A stretch of DNA of 64,000 bases from Ignavibacteriota bacterium (GTDB lineage: Bacteria > Bacteroidota > Ignavibacteria > Ignavibacteriales > Ignavibacteriaceae), in contig CP053446.1 of the NCBI GenBank assembly GCA_013285405.1, positions 248,001 to 312,000 of the forward strand, given 5' to 3'. Under the pieces are notes generated by a model that searched no databases, had not been told where the DNA came from, and worked only from the letters and a program-made list of their open reading frames with translations. Below are positions 46,797-55,168 of the stretch, piece after piece; positions within the stretch are counted from its first letter, which is position 1; each line of letters starts with the position of its first letter. The position numbers and the translations under genes were made by a program.

Positions 46797-47933
46797 CTAT
46801 TTATTTAGTGCATTTTCAACGTCATCTATTAAGTCTTCTACATCTTCAATACCAACAGAGAAACGAACCAAAGCATCTGTAAAATCATACTTTTCTCTTT
46901 CAGCTTTCGGAACTGAAGCGTGTGTCATTGAAGCAGGATGACAAATTAAACTTTCAACTCCACCGAGACTTTCAGCAAGAGCAAAAACTTTTACTCCGTT
47001 CAAAACTTTTTTAGCTTTTTCAAGTGTACCGAAATCAGCAGAAACCATTCCGCCAAATCCACGCATCTGCTTTTTTGCAAGTGGATGTTGAGGATGATCT
47101 TTCAATCCGGGATAAATAACTTTTTTTGCTAATCCAGATTCAAATAAAAACTTAGCAAAAGCTTTTGCATTTTCTTCGTGCTGTTTCATTCGTACTGCAA
47201 GAGTTTTTGTTGCACGAAGAACAAGCCAGCAATCAAAAGGAGATGGTATCGCTCCGGCTGCGTTTTGAATGTATCGAAGACGTTCGTGATATTTATCATT
47301 ATTCATTACTAGTATTCCGCCGATAGCATCGCTATGTCCGTTAATATATTTTGTTGTGCTGTGAAGCACGATATCAATTCCCCACTCTATCGGGTTCTGA
47401 AAATACGGACTCATAAAAGTATTATCGCAAACAGTTATCAGATTATTTTTCTTTGCAATATCCGAAACTGCTTTCAAATCAGTTAAAATCAACATAGGAT
47501 TTGTAGGAGTTTCAACGAAAATCATTTTTGTATTTTTATTAATTGCACTTTCAATATTTTTTAACTCACTTGTATCAACCCACGAGTATTGTAAACCAAA
47601 TGCAGTAAGATTTTGTTCGAACAATCTGTACGTTCCACCATAAACATTGTTCGAAACAATAACATGATCTCCTGCTTTCAATAAACTCATCAATGAGTGA
47701 GTTGCTGCAAGTCCAGATGAAAATGCAATTCCATATTTTCCTTTTTCGAGAGTAGCAATATTTTTTTCTAATGCCTGTCTGGTGAGATTGTGAGTTCGAC
47801 CATACTCATAACCTTTATTTTTACCAAGTTCTTCCTGTACATAAGTTGAAGTAAGGTACAGTGGCGTAATTACTGCACCGGTTGTTGGATCAGGAATTTG
47901 TCCTGCGTGAATTGCATCTGTTGAAAAGCCCAT
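46797..47933 (-). CDS. cystathionine gamma-lyase/synthase (Cys/Met metabolism PLP enzyme)
   Basis: A 378-residue PLP enzyme of the Cys/Met family. It has the N-terminal DAIHAGQIPDPTTGAV and YEYGRTHNLTRQALEKNIATLE, the cofactor-binding TPTNPML and the PLP lysine in HSTTKYINGHSDAIGG, then GVESLICHPASMTH. Lyase or synthase cannot be told by eye, but a cystathionine beta-synthase lies upstream on the same strand, so reverse transsulfuration (homocysteine to cysteine) is the better reading. Its last 33 codons exist as a second, diverged copy 1 kb away (45707-45805), with the MNT-HEPN module between. Confidence 0.93.
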   Translation of the reverse strand: MGFSTDAIHAGQIPDPTTGAVITPLYLTSTYVQEELGKNKGYEYGRTHNLTRQALEKNIATLEKGKYGIAFSSGLAATHSLMSLLKAGDHVIVSNNVYGGTYRLFEQNLTAFGLQYSWVDTSELKNIESAINKNTKMIFVETPTNPMLILTDLKAVSDIAKKNNLITVCDNTFMSPYFQNPIEWGIDIVLHSTTKYINGHSDAIGGILVMNNDKYHERLRYIQNAAGAIPSPFDCWLVLRATKTLAVRMKQHEENAKAFAKFLFESGLAKKVIYPGLKDHPQHPLAKKQMRGFGGMVSADFGTLEKAKKVLNGVKVFALAESLGGVESLICHPASMTHASVPKAEREKYDFTDALVRFSVGIEDVEDLIDDVENALNK

Positions 47934-47990
47934 TTTTATTCTTTCAGGTTATTATTTAATATTTTGTAAATGGAATAATGAATATCGAAC

Positions 47991-48004
47991 TTCGAATATC
48001 GAAT
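47991..48004. repeat. left inverted repeat flanking the S23 gene
   Basis: TTCGAATATCGAAT (47991-48004) is the exact reverse complement of 48425-48438. Further partial copies (GAATATCGAAC) lie beside it. Confidence 0.65.
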
Positions 48005-48019
48005 CTCGAACTTTTGTTT

Positions 48020-48406
48020 TTAATTATCCTTTGTCTTTATTTTATTTTTTTTAGCTGTATCAATACTTTTAACAAATATAGATATGAGTTCATTACATTC
48101 AATTAATCCTTTATCAACCGGCTCAATATCAATTATCAAAGGAACACGCTTTGTTATTTTTAAAGCAACTCTTGTTTCTCTTAATTCTTTTAAAAGAATT
48201 TTAAATTTATGAATAAAATCACTTAACGATTCAGCACTTTGTGCTTCACCATAATTTAGAGCGGGCGAAGTTCCGGATCGTACTATTTGTCCAGCAATAT
48301 GATTACCAGCTCTGGTATTTTTTAAATTCTCTGCAATAGTTATTACTAACACAGCAAATTCGATTAATCTGTCTTCAAGATCATATTTTTTATTGTTTGT
48401 GCTCAT
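48020..48406 (-). CDS. four-helix bundle protein (S23/rRNA intervening-sequence type)
   Basis: A 128-residue helical protein with the family pattern DLEDRLIEFAVLVITIAENL, AGNHIAGQIVRSGTSPALNYGEAQSAESLSDFIHKFKILLKELRETRVAL. Such genes were first found in intervening sequences of 23S rRNA genes and are widespread singly in Bacteroidota. Members form pentameric or similar bundles; a role is not known, though the Avd protein of diversity-generating elements is related. Here it lies between the two transsulfuration genes, bounded by 14-bp inverted repeats rich in TTCGATATTCG, with no reverse transcriptase nearby. Confidence 0.88.
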   Translation of the reverse strand: MSTNNKKYDLEDRLIEFAVLVITIAENLKNTRAGNHIAGQIVRSGTSPALNYGEAQSAESLSDFIHKFKILLKELRETRVALKITKRVPLIIDIEPVDKGLIECNELISIFVKSIDTAKKNKIKTKDN

Positions 48407-48424
48407 TGATCCGTCTGTATTTTA

Positions 48425-48438
48425 ATTCGATATTCGAA
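48425..48438. repeat. right inverted repeat flanking the S23 gene
   Basis: ATTCGATATTCGAA (48425-48438) pairs with 47991-48004. More TTCGATATT copies follow at 48453-48462 and 48498-48507, and a CCGG...CCGG hairpin at 48523-48535. Confidence 0.65.
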
Positions 48439-48551
48439 ATTCATTATTCGTCATTCGATATTTAAGAAAATTTATTCTTCTACTTTCCCTGTTCAATATT
48501 CGATATTCAACAGATTCCTTCTCCGGCAGTTTCCGGATCGCAATGACTCTA

Positions 48552-49916
48552 CTATTTGCTATCTAAATTAATTAGATCATATCTCGTGATTATATCTGTT
48601 ATCAGACCAAAGTCGGAGACAAGTATAGCTGAGTTGTTTTTTATACATTTTTTAACTTCTTCAATTTCAGTTATTGCGTCGAGAATTGGTAAACTTTCTT
48701 CCATCACATCTTTGATAAGATTATTATAAAGCTGAGGATTATCTACCAACTTTGAAAGTAAACGACTTTCCCGAATTGCTCCAATCGACTGTTTGCCTTT
48801 TAAAACAGGAATTTGTGAGTACCCTGTTTTAGTTATTAACTCAAGCACGTCTTTTACTTTATCATCTTCTTTTACAGATATAATTTCCTCAATTCCAAAA
48901 GATTTTTTCCTATCTGAAATATCGCGAAGAGTTTTTATTTCAGTATCGAGCATCCTGTTTAACTTCAACCAGTCTTCATTATGTACTTTGGATAAATATC
49001 TTTCACCCGTATCACAAACAATGAATACAACTACATCATCTTTTGATAATTTTTTGGAAATATCAAGTGCAACATTAACAATTGTTCCCGTACTTCCTCC
49101 GCAAAAAATTCCTTCTTCCTTTGTAAGTCTTCTGGCTGCAGCAAAAGATTCCTTATCACTTACGTTAATTATTTTATCAATATACTGGAAGTGAACATTT
49201 TCCGGTAAACAATCCTGACCAATTCCTTCAACAAGATACGGAGTCCCTTTAATTACTTCTCCGGTTTCTTTGTAATGTTTAAATATTGAACCAAGCGGAT
49301 CAGCACCAATCACCTGGATGTTTGGATTTTTTTCTTTCAGGAATCTTCCGGTTCCACTTATTGTTCCTCCTGTTCCAATGCTCGAAACAAAATGAGTTAT
49401 CTTTCCATCTGTCTGTCGCCAGATTTCCGGTCCGGTTGTCTTGTAATGAATTTCAGGATTTGAAGGATTTGAATATTGGTAAGCAAAAAATGAATTCGGA
49501 ATTTCAGTGGAAAGTCTTCTTGCAACATTCACATAATATTCAGGATCATCAGGATCAACAAGATTTGAGACGACAATAACTTCAGCGCCAAATGCTTTGA
49601 GATAATTTATTTTTTCCGCGCTCACTTTTGATGTAACAACAAAAATACATCTGTATCCTTTTACTGCTGCGGAAATTGCAAGACCAATTCCGGTATTTCC
49701 ACTTGTAGCTTCGATAATTGTTCCGCTGGATTTTAATACACCTTTTCTCTCGGCATCTTCTATCATTGAAAATCCAATGCGATCTTTTACGCTTCCACCC
49801 GGATTAGCAGACTCCAGCTTTGCAAATATCTGCGGCTTTAATCCTTTGTTTATCCGATTTAGCTTTATAAGCGGCGTGTTGCCTATCTGTTCGAGCATGT
49901 TGTTTTTGTATTCCAC
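48552..49916 (-). CDS. cystathionine beta-synthase with C-terminal CBS domain pair
   Basis: A 454-residue PLP enzyme of the CysK/CBS fold. The PLP lysine is in GGSVKDRIGFSMI, the phosphate cup in TSGNTGIGLAIS, and later SSIGTGGTISGTGRFLKEKNP. Residues ~335-454 form two CBS motifs (IISVKEDDKVKDVLELITKTGYSQIPVLKG and a second copy) that likely bind an adenosyl ligand. The domain layout and the gamma-lyase neighbour support condensing serine and homocysteine, as opposed to cysteine synthesis from acetylserine. It is first of the leftward set CBS, S23, gamma-lyase. Confidence 0.9.
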   Translation of the reverse strand: MEYKNNMLEQIGNTPLIKLNRINKGLKPQIFAKLESANPGGSVKDRIGFSMIEDAERKGVLKSSGTIIEATSGNTGIGLAISAAVKGYRCIFVVTSKVSAEKINYLKAFGAEVIVVSNLVDPDDPEYYVNVARRLSTEIPNSFFAYQYSNPSNPEIHYKTTGPEIWRQTDGKITHFVSSIGTGGTISGTGRFLKEKNPNIQVIGADPLGSIFKHYKETGEVIKGTPYLVEGIGQDCLPENVHFQYIDKIINVSDKESFAAARRLTKEEGIFCGGSTGTIVNVALDISKKLSKDDVVVFIVCDTGERYLSKVHNEDWLKLNRMLDTEIKTLRDISDRKKSFGIEEIISVKEDDKVKDVLELITKTGYSQIPVLKGKQSIGAIRESRLLSKLVDNPQLYNNLIKDVMEESLPILDAITEIEEVKKCIKNNSAILVSDFGLITDIITRYDLINLDSK

Positions 49917-50011
49917 TTAATAATATTTACTTTCTTTTTATAAAAAATTGTCCAATGATAATGATTTGAGTGGAATGATGAAAGAATATATATCGGAAGG
50001 GGAAAATTAAA

Positions 50012-50473
50012 CTAATTGGTAATTTGTTTTCTTCTCCTCTCCAACCTTTCTGTTCTTCTCGTTGCTGTTCCATAAATAAACACAGAAACCAAAGCTACTA
50101 AAGTGCCCCCACTAAGCAGCGGACCAAAGACACTAAATCCATTGATGGTTAAGTAAATACCTCCCAGAACTCCAACTAATCCCAGAATAAATCCAAAAAT
50201 TAATCCTATTCTTGAATTAGTTATGTCAGACTGAATAACTTTACTTTCAATGCTAATCCTGTGTTCAGTTTGCCTTTCAGCTTGTTTAATAATTCTATCT
50301 GCTGAACCAGGCACAACTTTTTCAAATTTTTCAAGAATATCGGGATGGGGCAAGGGACCAGCATATAGTTCAGCTTTTACAGATTGTATAACCTCCTGCT
50401 TAAACTTTTCTGGTTTATTTGAAGTCAAATTGTGGTTCCTTCTCTTCAGGAAATTGCAGTTCCAACTGATCAA
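50012..50473 (-). CDS. DUF2335-family membrane protein
   Basis: A 153-residue protein with the DUF2335 pattern: PHPDILEKFEKVVPGSADRIIKQAERQTEHRISIE, then two helices (GLIFGFILGLVGVLGGIYLTI and FGPLLSGGTLVALVSVFIYG) and a basic tail TRRTERLERRRKQ. Function is unknown; members often occur in phage or defence neighbourhoods. The ATG at 50473 overlaps the upstream gene by 59 bp; a TTG at 50428 would overlap by 14 bp and is equally possible. It forms a two-gene unit with the small gene at 50415. Confidence 0.78.
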   Translation of the reverse strand: MISWNCNFLKRRNHNLTSNKPEKFKQEVIQSVKAELYAGPLPHPDILEKFEKVVPGSADRIIKQAERQTEHRISIESKVIQSDITNSRIGLIFGFILGLVGVLGGIYLTINGFSVFGPLLSGGTLVALVSVFIYGTATRRTERLERRRKQITN

Positions 50474-50648
50474 TAGCTACTTTAATATCATTTCCAATAG
50501 CCTTCCAATCAGAAGCGAGAGCTCGTGCATCTGCCTCTTCTTCACTTTCTGAATAGTTATATTCATTAAGTGTACTACCTAAATCTAAAATTCGAGCAAT
50601 TCCTTCAATAAAGGATGGTCGTGAGAATAAAAAGAATGTGTCTCCCAT
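50415..50648 (-). CDS. small acidic protein paired with DUF2335
   Basis: A 77-residue protein of unknown function, starting MGDTFFLFSRPSFIEGIARILDLGST and continuing with an acidic helical stretch (YSESEEEADARALASDWKAIGNDIKVAIDQLE). It overlaps the DUF2335 gene, which is a sign of coupled expression. The N-terminal hydrophobic turn and acidic tail would suit a small partner of the membrane protein. Not recognised beyond this. Confidence 0.65.
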   Translation of the reverse strand: MGDTFFLFSRPSFIEGIARILDLGSTLNEYNYSESEEEADARALASDWKAIGNDIKVAIDQLELQFPEEKEPQFDFK

Positions 50649-50970
50649 ATAATTAACTTTAAAATTTTATTTTTAATAAATGATTGATAAGTTTAGAAAA
50701 TTTAGTAACTCCTTATGACTAAAATATCCTTTAGTATTTTCTTTGTCAAGAAATTTTATCATGACTAGTGGGCAAGTTTTATTCCAATTAATAAAATTAC
50801 AAGTCAAAAAATGATGGGAGGAATCAACATCAACCCGTGGATATTAGTTTCAATTTGATAATGTGATTATTTTTACAATAGTTGATTTTGTAAGGAATAT
50901 AGATATGGAGAAGTAAAAATGACTGAATATAATATGATTACAAACAGGCGATTACACTAATGTTTATACA
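50649..50970. other. divergent intergenic region at the edge of the accessory region
   Basis: A 322-bp AT-rich gap between the DUF2335 pair and the restriction-modification gene. A 13-codon frame (MTEYNMITNRRLH, 50920-50961) with GAAGTAAAA before it lies just ahead of the large gene but is too short to call. Partial -7-like TGATTTTG near 50882 lacks a proper -33 partner. No repeat or palindrome of note. Confidence 0.5.
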
Positions 50971-53900
50971 ATGAGAGAAATCTTTAAAAAATATCTCCAC
51001 TCAATAGCCACCAAGTTTTCACACCCTGAAACTTCGGAAATGGGATACCGAACCGATTTCGAAATTCTTCTTCAGGGTATATTTGAAAAGATAAATGTCA
51101 AAAGAATAGACCACGATCCTAAAGCCAAGCACGGCAACAAACCTGATTTCATTGTGATGAAGAACGATATTCCCATTCTTTACATTGAAGCAAAAACTAT
51201 TGGTGAATCTCTTGATAAGATTGAAAAGTCAAAGCAGATGGAAAGGTACTTTGGTTATGCTAATCTCGTTTTAACAGATTATGTTGAATTTCGGTTTTAC
51301 AGGAATGGAATTAAGTACCAGGAACCGATAAAAATTGCACAGTATGATTTCGATTCAAGAACTATTACTCCCCTTCCAGATAAATTTGATTTTGCCGGAA
51401 ACACTTTACTTCAATTCACTCAATCTCACAAAGAACCAATTAAATCTGGTGAACATCTTGCAAAAATTATGGGTGGGAAAGCTCAACGAATAAGAGACAA
51501 CATTAAAGAAGTTCTGGCAAAGAAAGATGAAAAGAAACCAGAGATACTGAACGTTTACAACACAATTAAAAAACTTCTTGTGCACGATCTTGATGTAGAA
51601 GATTTTGCTGATATGTATGCTCAGACGCTGGTTTATGGATTATTTGTTGCAAGGTACCATGACGAAACTCCTGAAAAATTTTCTCGTCAAGAAGCGCGTG
51701 ATTTAGTTCCTGCATCAAATCCTTTTCTAAGAAATTTCTTCGATCATATTGTTGGACCCAATTTTGATAAACGACTGGAATACATAGTGAATGAATTGTG
51801 TGAAGTGTTTTCTCACGCAAATATTCAACAGTTGATGAAACAATATTTTGAAAGAGGTCATGCTGAATTTATTTCAGCATCTTCCGATGAGACCCTGAAA
51901 CGAGTTCAGGGTGACAATATCGGTCCTGATCCTGTGATTCATTTTTATGAAGATTTCCTTAAAGAATACGATGCTGAACTTCGCAAGAAAATGGGTGCTT
52001 ATTATACTCCATTACCTGTTGTTAGATTTATTGTTCGGTCTGTTGATTATCTCCTGCAAAAAGAATTTAACCTTCCTTCTGGACTTGCCGATACTTCAAA
52101 ACTTGAAAACGGAATTCATCGCGTTCAGATTCTTGATCCTGCTGTTGGAACCGGAACTTTTTTAAGTTCAGTCATTCGTGAAATTTATTTGAAGCTGAAA
52201 AACAGCGGACAAATTGGGCGCTGGACAACTTACGTCCATAACGATTTACTTCCGCGACTTCACGGTTTTGAACTGATGATGGCTCCATACACTATTGCAC
52301 ATCTTAAACTTAGTATGGCTTTTAAAGCCACGGGTTTTAAATACTTTAACCGCCGTCTTGGAATTTATCTCACCAACTCGCTTGAAGAAAGTGCACCTCA
52401 GCAAGAAATGTTTACTGGCTTTGGTTTTGCTGAAAGCATTGCCGATGAATCTAAAGAAGCTGCTCTTATTAAAAACGAAGCTCCTATAATGGTTGTAATC
52501 GGTAATCCACCTTATAGCATAAGTTCTGAAAATAAAAGTCCATGGATTCTTGATTTAATAAAAGAGTATAAGAAAGATTTAAACGAAAAAAATATTCAAC
52601 CGCTTTCTGATGATTATATAAAATTTATTCGATATGCGGAACATTTTATCGAAAAGAATAAAACTGGTATCGTAGCAATGATTACAAATAACTCTTTCTT
52701 AGATGGCATCATTCATCGTCAGATGAGAAAGCACTTACTTGAAACTTTTGATGAAATTTATTTTCTCGATTTGCATGGAAGCACCAAAAAGAAAGAAACA
52801 GCAGCTGATGGAAGTAAAGATGAAAATGTTTTTGATATACAGCAAGGTGTTGTCATTTCAATTATGATCCGAAAGTCAGAAAAAAAAGAAAAACTTGGAG
52901 CAGTTAAGTTTGCAGAAGTTTATGGGACACGAAGAAACAAATTTTATTTTCTTGATGAAAACGACTTAAGAACAATTAAATGGCAAAATTTAAATTCGTT
53001 TTCACCCAATTTCTTTTTTGTACCAAAAGATTTTAAAGCAATTCAAGGTTATAACGAAGGATTTAAAGTTGATGAAATTTTCATAAATAATACTTCTGGT
53101 GTAAAAACTCATCACGATGATGAATTAGTAAGTTTTAACGAATTTGAAGAAAATAGTGAACCATATTTATATCGTCCTTTTGATACTAGATGGATTCAAT
53201 ATGATTTAGATAAAGTAGTTCGTCATCGTTATTCAGTAATGAAACATATGTTAAAGGATAATGTTTGCTTACTAACTTGTCGACAACAATCTACTTTTGA
53301 CTTTCAACATGTGCTTATTACAAAATCCTTAAGTGATTTTTGTTCGGTTTCACTACAGACAAAAGAATCTACTTATGCATTCCCTCTGTATTGGTATTTA
53401 GACAATAATACAAAAGAGGTAAACCTCAAAAAAGAAATTGTAGAAGAAATAGAAAAGAAAGTTGGCAAAGTAACGCCGAAGGATATTCTCGATTATATTT
53501 ATGCTGTTCTTCACTCACCTTCTTACAGGAAAAAGTATAAAGAGTTTTTAAAGATAGATTTTCCTCGTGTGCCTTATCCAAAAAACAAAGAAAGTTTTAA
53601 AAAACTTGTTACACTTGGAACTGAACTTCGCCTACTTCATCTTCTCGAATCACCAAAAGTAAATCAGTTCATTACAACATATCCTGTTTCGGGAAATAAC
53701 GAAGTCGAGAAGATAAGGTTTGAGAATAGTAGTCATGCTGAACTTGGTTCAGCATCTAAGATTCCGAAACAAGCCTGCTTGACGGCAAGGCAGGTTCGGA
53801 ATGACAACAACGGAAAAGTTTTTATAAATAAAGAACAATATTTTGGTAAAGTTCCTGAGATTGTCTGGAACTTTTACATCGGTGGTTATCAGCCAGCACA

Positions 53901-54027
53901 AAAATGGCTAAAGGATAGAAAAGGAAGAACACTCACAAATAGCGATATCGAACATTATCAGAAAATTATTGCTGCCTTAACAGAAACTGATAGGATAATG
54001 AAAGAGATTGATAAAATTAAAATTTGA
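50971..54027 (+). CDS. single-chain type IIG/ISP-like restriction-modification enzyme with two in-frame repeat inserts
   Basis: A 1018-residue enzyme. The N-terminal nuclease has the PD-(D/E)xK pattern P-D59 ... E73-A-K75 (in GNKPDFIVMKNDIPILYIEAKT). A helical linker leads to an N6-adenine methyltransferase with GAYYTPLPVVRF (~343), DPAVGTGTFLSS (~388) and N-P-P-Y-S (~511), then a target-recognition half ending in the type ISP C-terminal domain (PEIVWNFYIGGYQPAQKWLKDRKGR). No helicase motif is seen, so it is closer to type IIG than to translocating ISP enzymes. Two palindromic elements lie in frame, at about residues 296-315 (51857-51915) and 921-945 (53732-53805), in linker positions. Confidence 0.9.
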   Translation: MREIFKKYLHSIATKFSHPETSEMGYRTDFEILLQGIFEKINVKRIDHDPKAKHGNKPDFIVMKNDIPILYIEAKTIGESLDKIEKSKQMERYFGYANLVLTDYVEFRFYRNGIKYQEPIKIAQYDFDSRTITPLPDKFDFAGNTLLQFTQSHKEPIKSGEHLAKIMGGKAQRIRDNIKEVLAKKDEKKPEILNVYNTIKKLLVHDLDVEDFADMYAQTLVYGLFVARYHDETPEKFSRQEARDLVPASNPFLRNFFDHIVGPNFDKRLEYIVNELCEVFSHANIQQLMKQYFERGHAEFISASSDETLKRVQGDNIGPDPVIHFYEDFLKEYDAELRKKMGAYYTPLPVVRFIVRSVDYLLQKEFNLPSGLADTSKLENGIHRVQILDPAVGTGTFLSSVIREIYLKLKNSGQIGRWTTYVHNDLLPRLHGFELMMAPYTIAHLKLSMAFKATGFKYFNRRLGIYLTNSLEESAPQQEMFTGFGFAESIADESKEAALIKNEAPIMVVIGNPPYSISSENKSPWILDLIKEYKKDLNEKNIQPLSDDYIKFIRYAEHFIEKNKTGIVAMITNNSFLDGIIHRQMRKHLLETFDEIYFLDLHGSTKKKETAADGSKDENVFDIQQGVVISIMIRKSEKKEKLGAVKFAEVYGTRRNKFYFLDENDLRTIKWQNLNSFSPNFFFVPKDFKAIQGYNEGFKVDEIFINNTSGVKTHHDDELVSFNEFEENSEPYLYRPFDTRWIQYDLDKVVRHRYSVMKHMLKDNVCLLTCRQQSTFDFQHVLITKSLSDFCSVSLQTKESTYAFPLYWYLDNNTKEVNLKKEIVEEIEKKVGKVTPKDILDYIYAVLHSPSYRKKYKEFLKIDFPRVPYPKNKESFKKLVTLGTELRLLHLLESPKVNQFITTYPVSGNNEVEKIRFENSSHAELGSASKIPKQACLTARQVRNDNNGKVFINKEQYFGKVPEIVWNFYIGGYQPAQKWLKDRKGRTLTNSDIEHYQKIIAALTETDRIMKEIDKIKI
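51857..51915. repeat. composite palindromic element inside the restriction-modification gene (first copy)
   Basis: It starts GTCATGCTGAA and ends TTCAGGGTGAC. One hairpin is TGCTGAA...TTCAGCA, a second is CCCTGAA...TTCAGGG. In frame it encodes GHAEFISASSDETLKRVQGD. Confidence 0.8.
53732..53805. repeat. composite palindromic element inside the restriction-modification gene (second copy)
   Basis: It starts GTCATGCTGAAC, with hairpin TGCTGAAC/GTTCAGCA, and continues into a long palindrome with arms ATTCCGAA (53761-53768) and TTCGGAAT (53795-53802) and a CCTGC...GCAGG core, ending GAC. In frame it encodes HAELGSASKIPKQACLTARQ followed by VRND. Confidence 0.82.
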
Positions 54028-54054
54028 AGTAATAATTAAAAACGAGAACTAATT

Positions 54055-54432
54055 ATGAATGAAGAACTAGAGAAAATACCCGAACAATCAAATAGTAATC
54101 AAAAACAAAATGAACTGACTTTGCCCGAATTGATAAAGTTAGCTGAACCATTGATTAAATCGTGGACAGAAAATGATAATGAAAAACATCGTCGAGAATT
54201 AGATTTCGAAAATAATATCCTAAAGGAATCAAGCCGCCAGAATCGCTTAACGACAATTGGAATCTTTATAATATCTGGTTTAGTTTTATTTATTTCAGGT
54301 GTTCTCTTTTATATTGGTCGTGATTCAACTGCAATGGATTTAATAAAACTCGTTGTTGGCTTTGGTGGCGCATTACTTGGTGGATATGGTTATGCTCGAA
54401 CCAAAAGTAACTCACGAGAGAGCGATAAATAA
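54055..54432 (+). CDS. small two-helix membrane protein beside the restriction-modification gene
   Basis: A 125-residue protein: polar N-terminal half with a helix (LTLPELIKLAEPLIKSWTENDNEKHRRELDFENNIL), then two helices (TTIGIFIISGLVLFISGVLFYIG and LIKLVVGFGGALLGGYGYA). It resembles the layout of DUF2335 proteins but is shorter. It starts 27 bp after the restriction-modification gene on the same strand. Function unknown. Confidence 0.7.
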   Translation: MNEELEKIPEQSNSNQKQNELTLPELIKLAEPLIKSWTENDNEKHRRELDFENNILKESSRQNRLTTIGIFIISGLVLFISGVLFYIGRDSTAMDLIKLVVGFGGALLGGYGYARTKSNSRESDK

Positions 54433-54464
54433 AAGAAATAGATTCCTTCTTTTCTCTTCTTCTG

Positions 54465-54516
54465 AAATTAATTATTAATATTTAGTTGCCACTAATAAAT
54501 ATTTAATAATTAATTT
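54465..54516. repeat. long AT-rich inverted repeat
   Basis: The arms 54465-54484 and 54496-54516 are complementary over 20 bases apart from one bulged base, around an 11-base loop. There is no T run, so it is not a typical terminator. It lies 32 bases after the small membrane-protein gene. Confidence 0.75.
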
Positions 54517-54645
54517 GCGTGACCGAACTATGTCATCTATATATTGTCACTTAATATTTTTCGAGTAGAAAGTATTGTTAGCATTTATTTTGTAATCATT
54601 GTATGTTTCTGCAAATAAAACTTCTAAATATTTTATTGAAACAAT

Positions 54646-55104
54646 ATGAAAACTGCATTAATTATCGTTCTACTTTTTTTAGGAATTCACCAAACTAAAG
54701 CGCAACAAACAAACCCGGATTATGATTCAACGCTTGCAAAGAAACTCGGGGCAGATGATTATGGAATGAAAGGATATGTTTTCGTTATGCTCAAAACCGG
54801 AACCAATACAACAACTGATGAAGAATTCATTGACAGTTGTTTTTCCGGTCATCTTCAAAACATAAAACGTCTTGTAAAAGAAGACAAACTGATAGTTGCC
54901 GGTCCTCTTGGCAAGAACGAGAATAAGTATCGTGGAATTTTTATTCTGGATGTATCAACAATTGAAGAAGCTGAAGAATTAATTCAAACTGATCCTGCCA
55001 TCAACTCGAAATTACTTGCAGCAGATTTATACAAATGGTATGGTTCTGCAGCTTTACCTGTTTATATAGAAACTTCTGATAAAATTTGGAAAGTTGGATT
55101 TTAA
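54646..55104 (+). CDS. secreted YCII-domain protein
   Basis: A 152-residue protein. It has a signal peptide (MKTALIIVLLFLGIHQTKAQ), then a YCII-related ferredoxin-like fold: YVFVMLKTG, HLQNIKRLVKEDKLIVAGPLGKN, RGIFILDVSTIEEAEELIQTDP. The His in HLQNI corresponds to the conserved His of this family, whose biochemical role is largely unknown. The exported location is less common than cytoplasmic. Stands alone. Confidence 0.83.
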   Translation: MKTALIIVLLFLGIHQTKAQQTNPDYDSTLAKKLGADDYGMKGYVFVMLKTGTNTTTDEEFIDSCFSGHLQNIKRLVKEDKLIVAGPLGKNENKYRGIFILDVSTIEEAEELIQTDPAINSKLLAADLYKWYGSAALPVYIETSDKIWKVGF

Positions 55105-55168
55105 TCTGTTATTCAGCAAATCATTTTCATTCACCACCATCCGTATAGCGATTTGATACTTAATCTTT

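Noticed and set aside
48020..48406. Avd protein of a diversity-generating retroelement
   Set aside because: No reverse transcriptase, template repeat or variable repeat seen nearby.
47991..48507. CRISPR-like repeats around the S23 gene
   Set aside because: Copies are inverted and irregularly spaced with a gene between, not an array.
50920..50961. 13-codon leader peptide before the restriction-modification gene
   Set aside because: Too short and without conserved pattern; a chance frame cannot be excluded.
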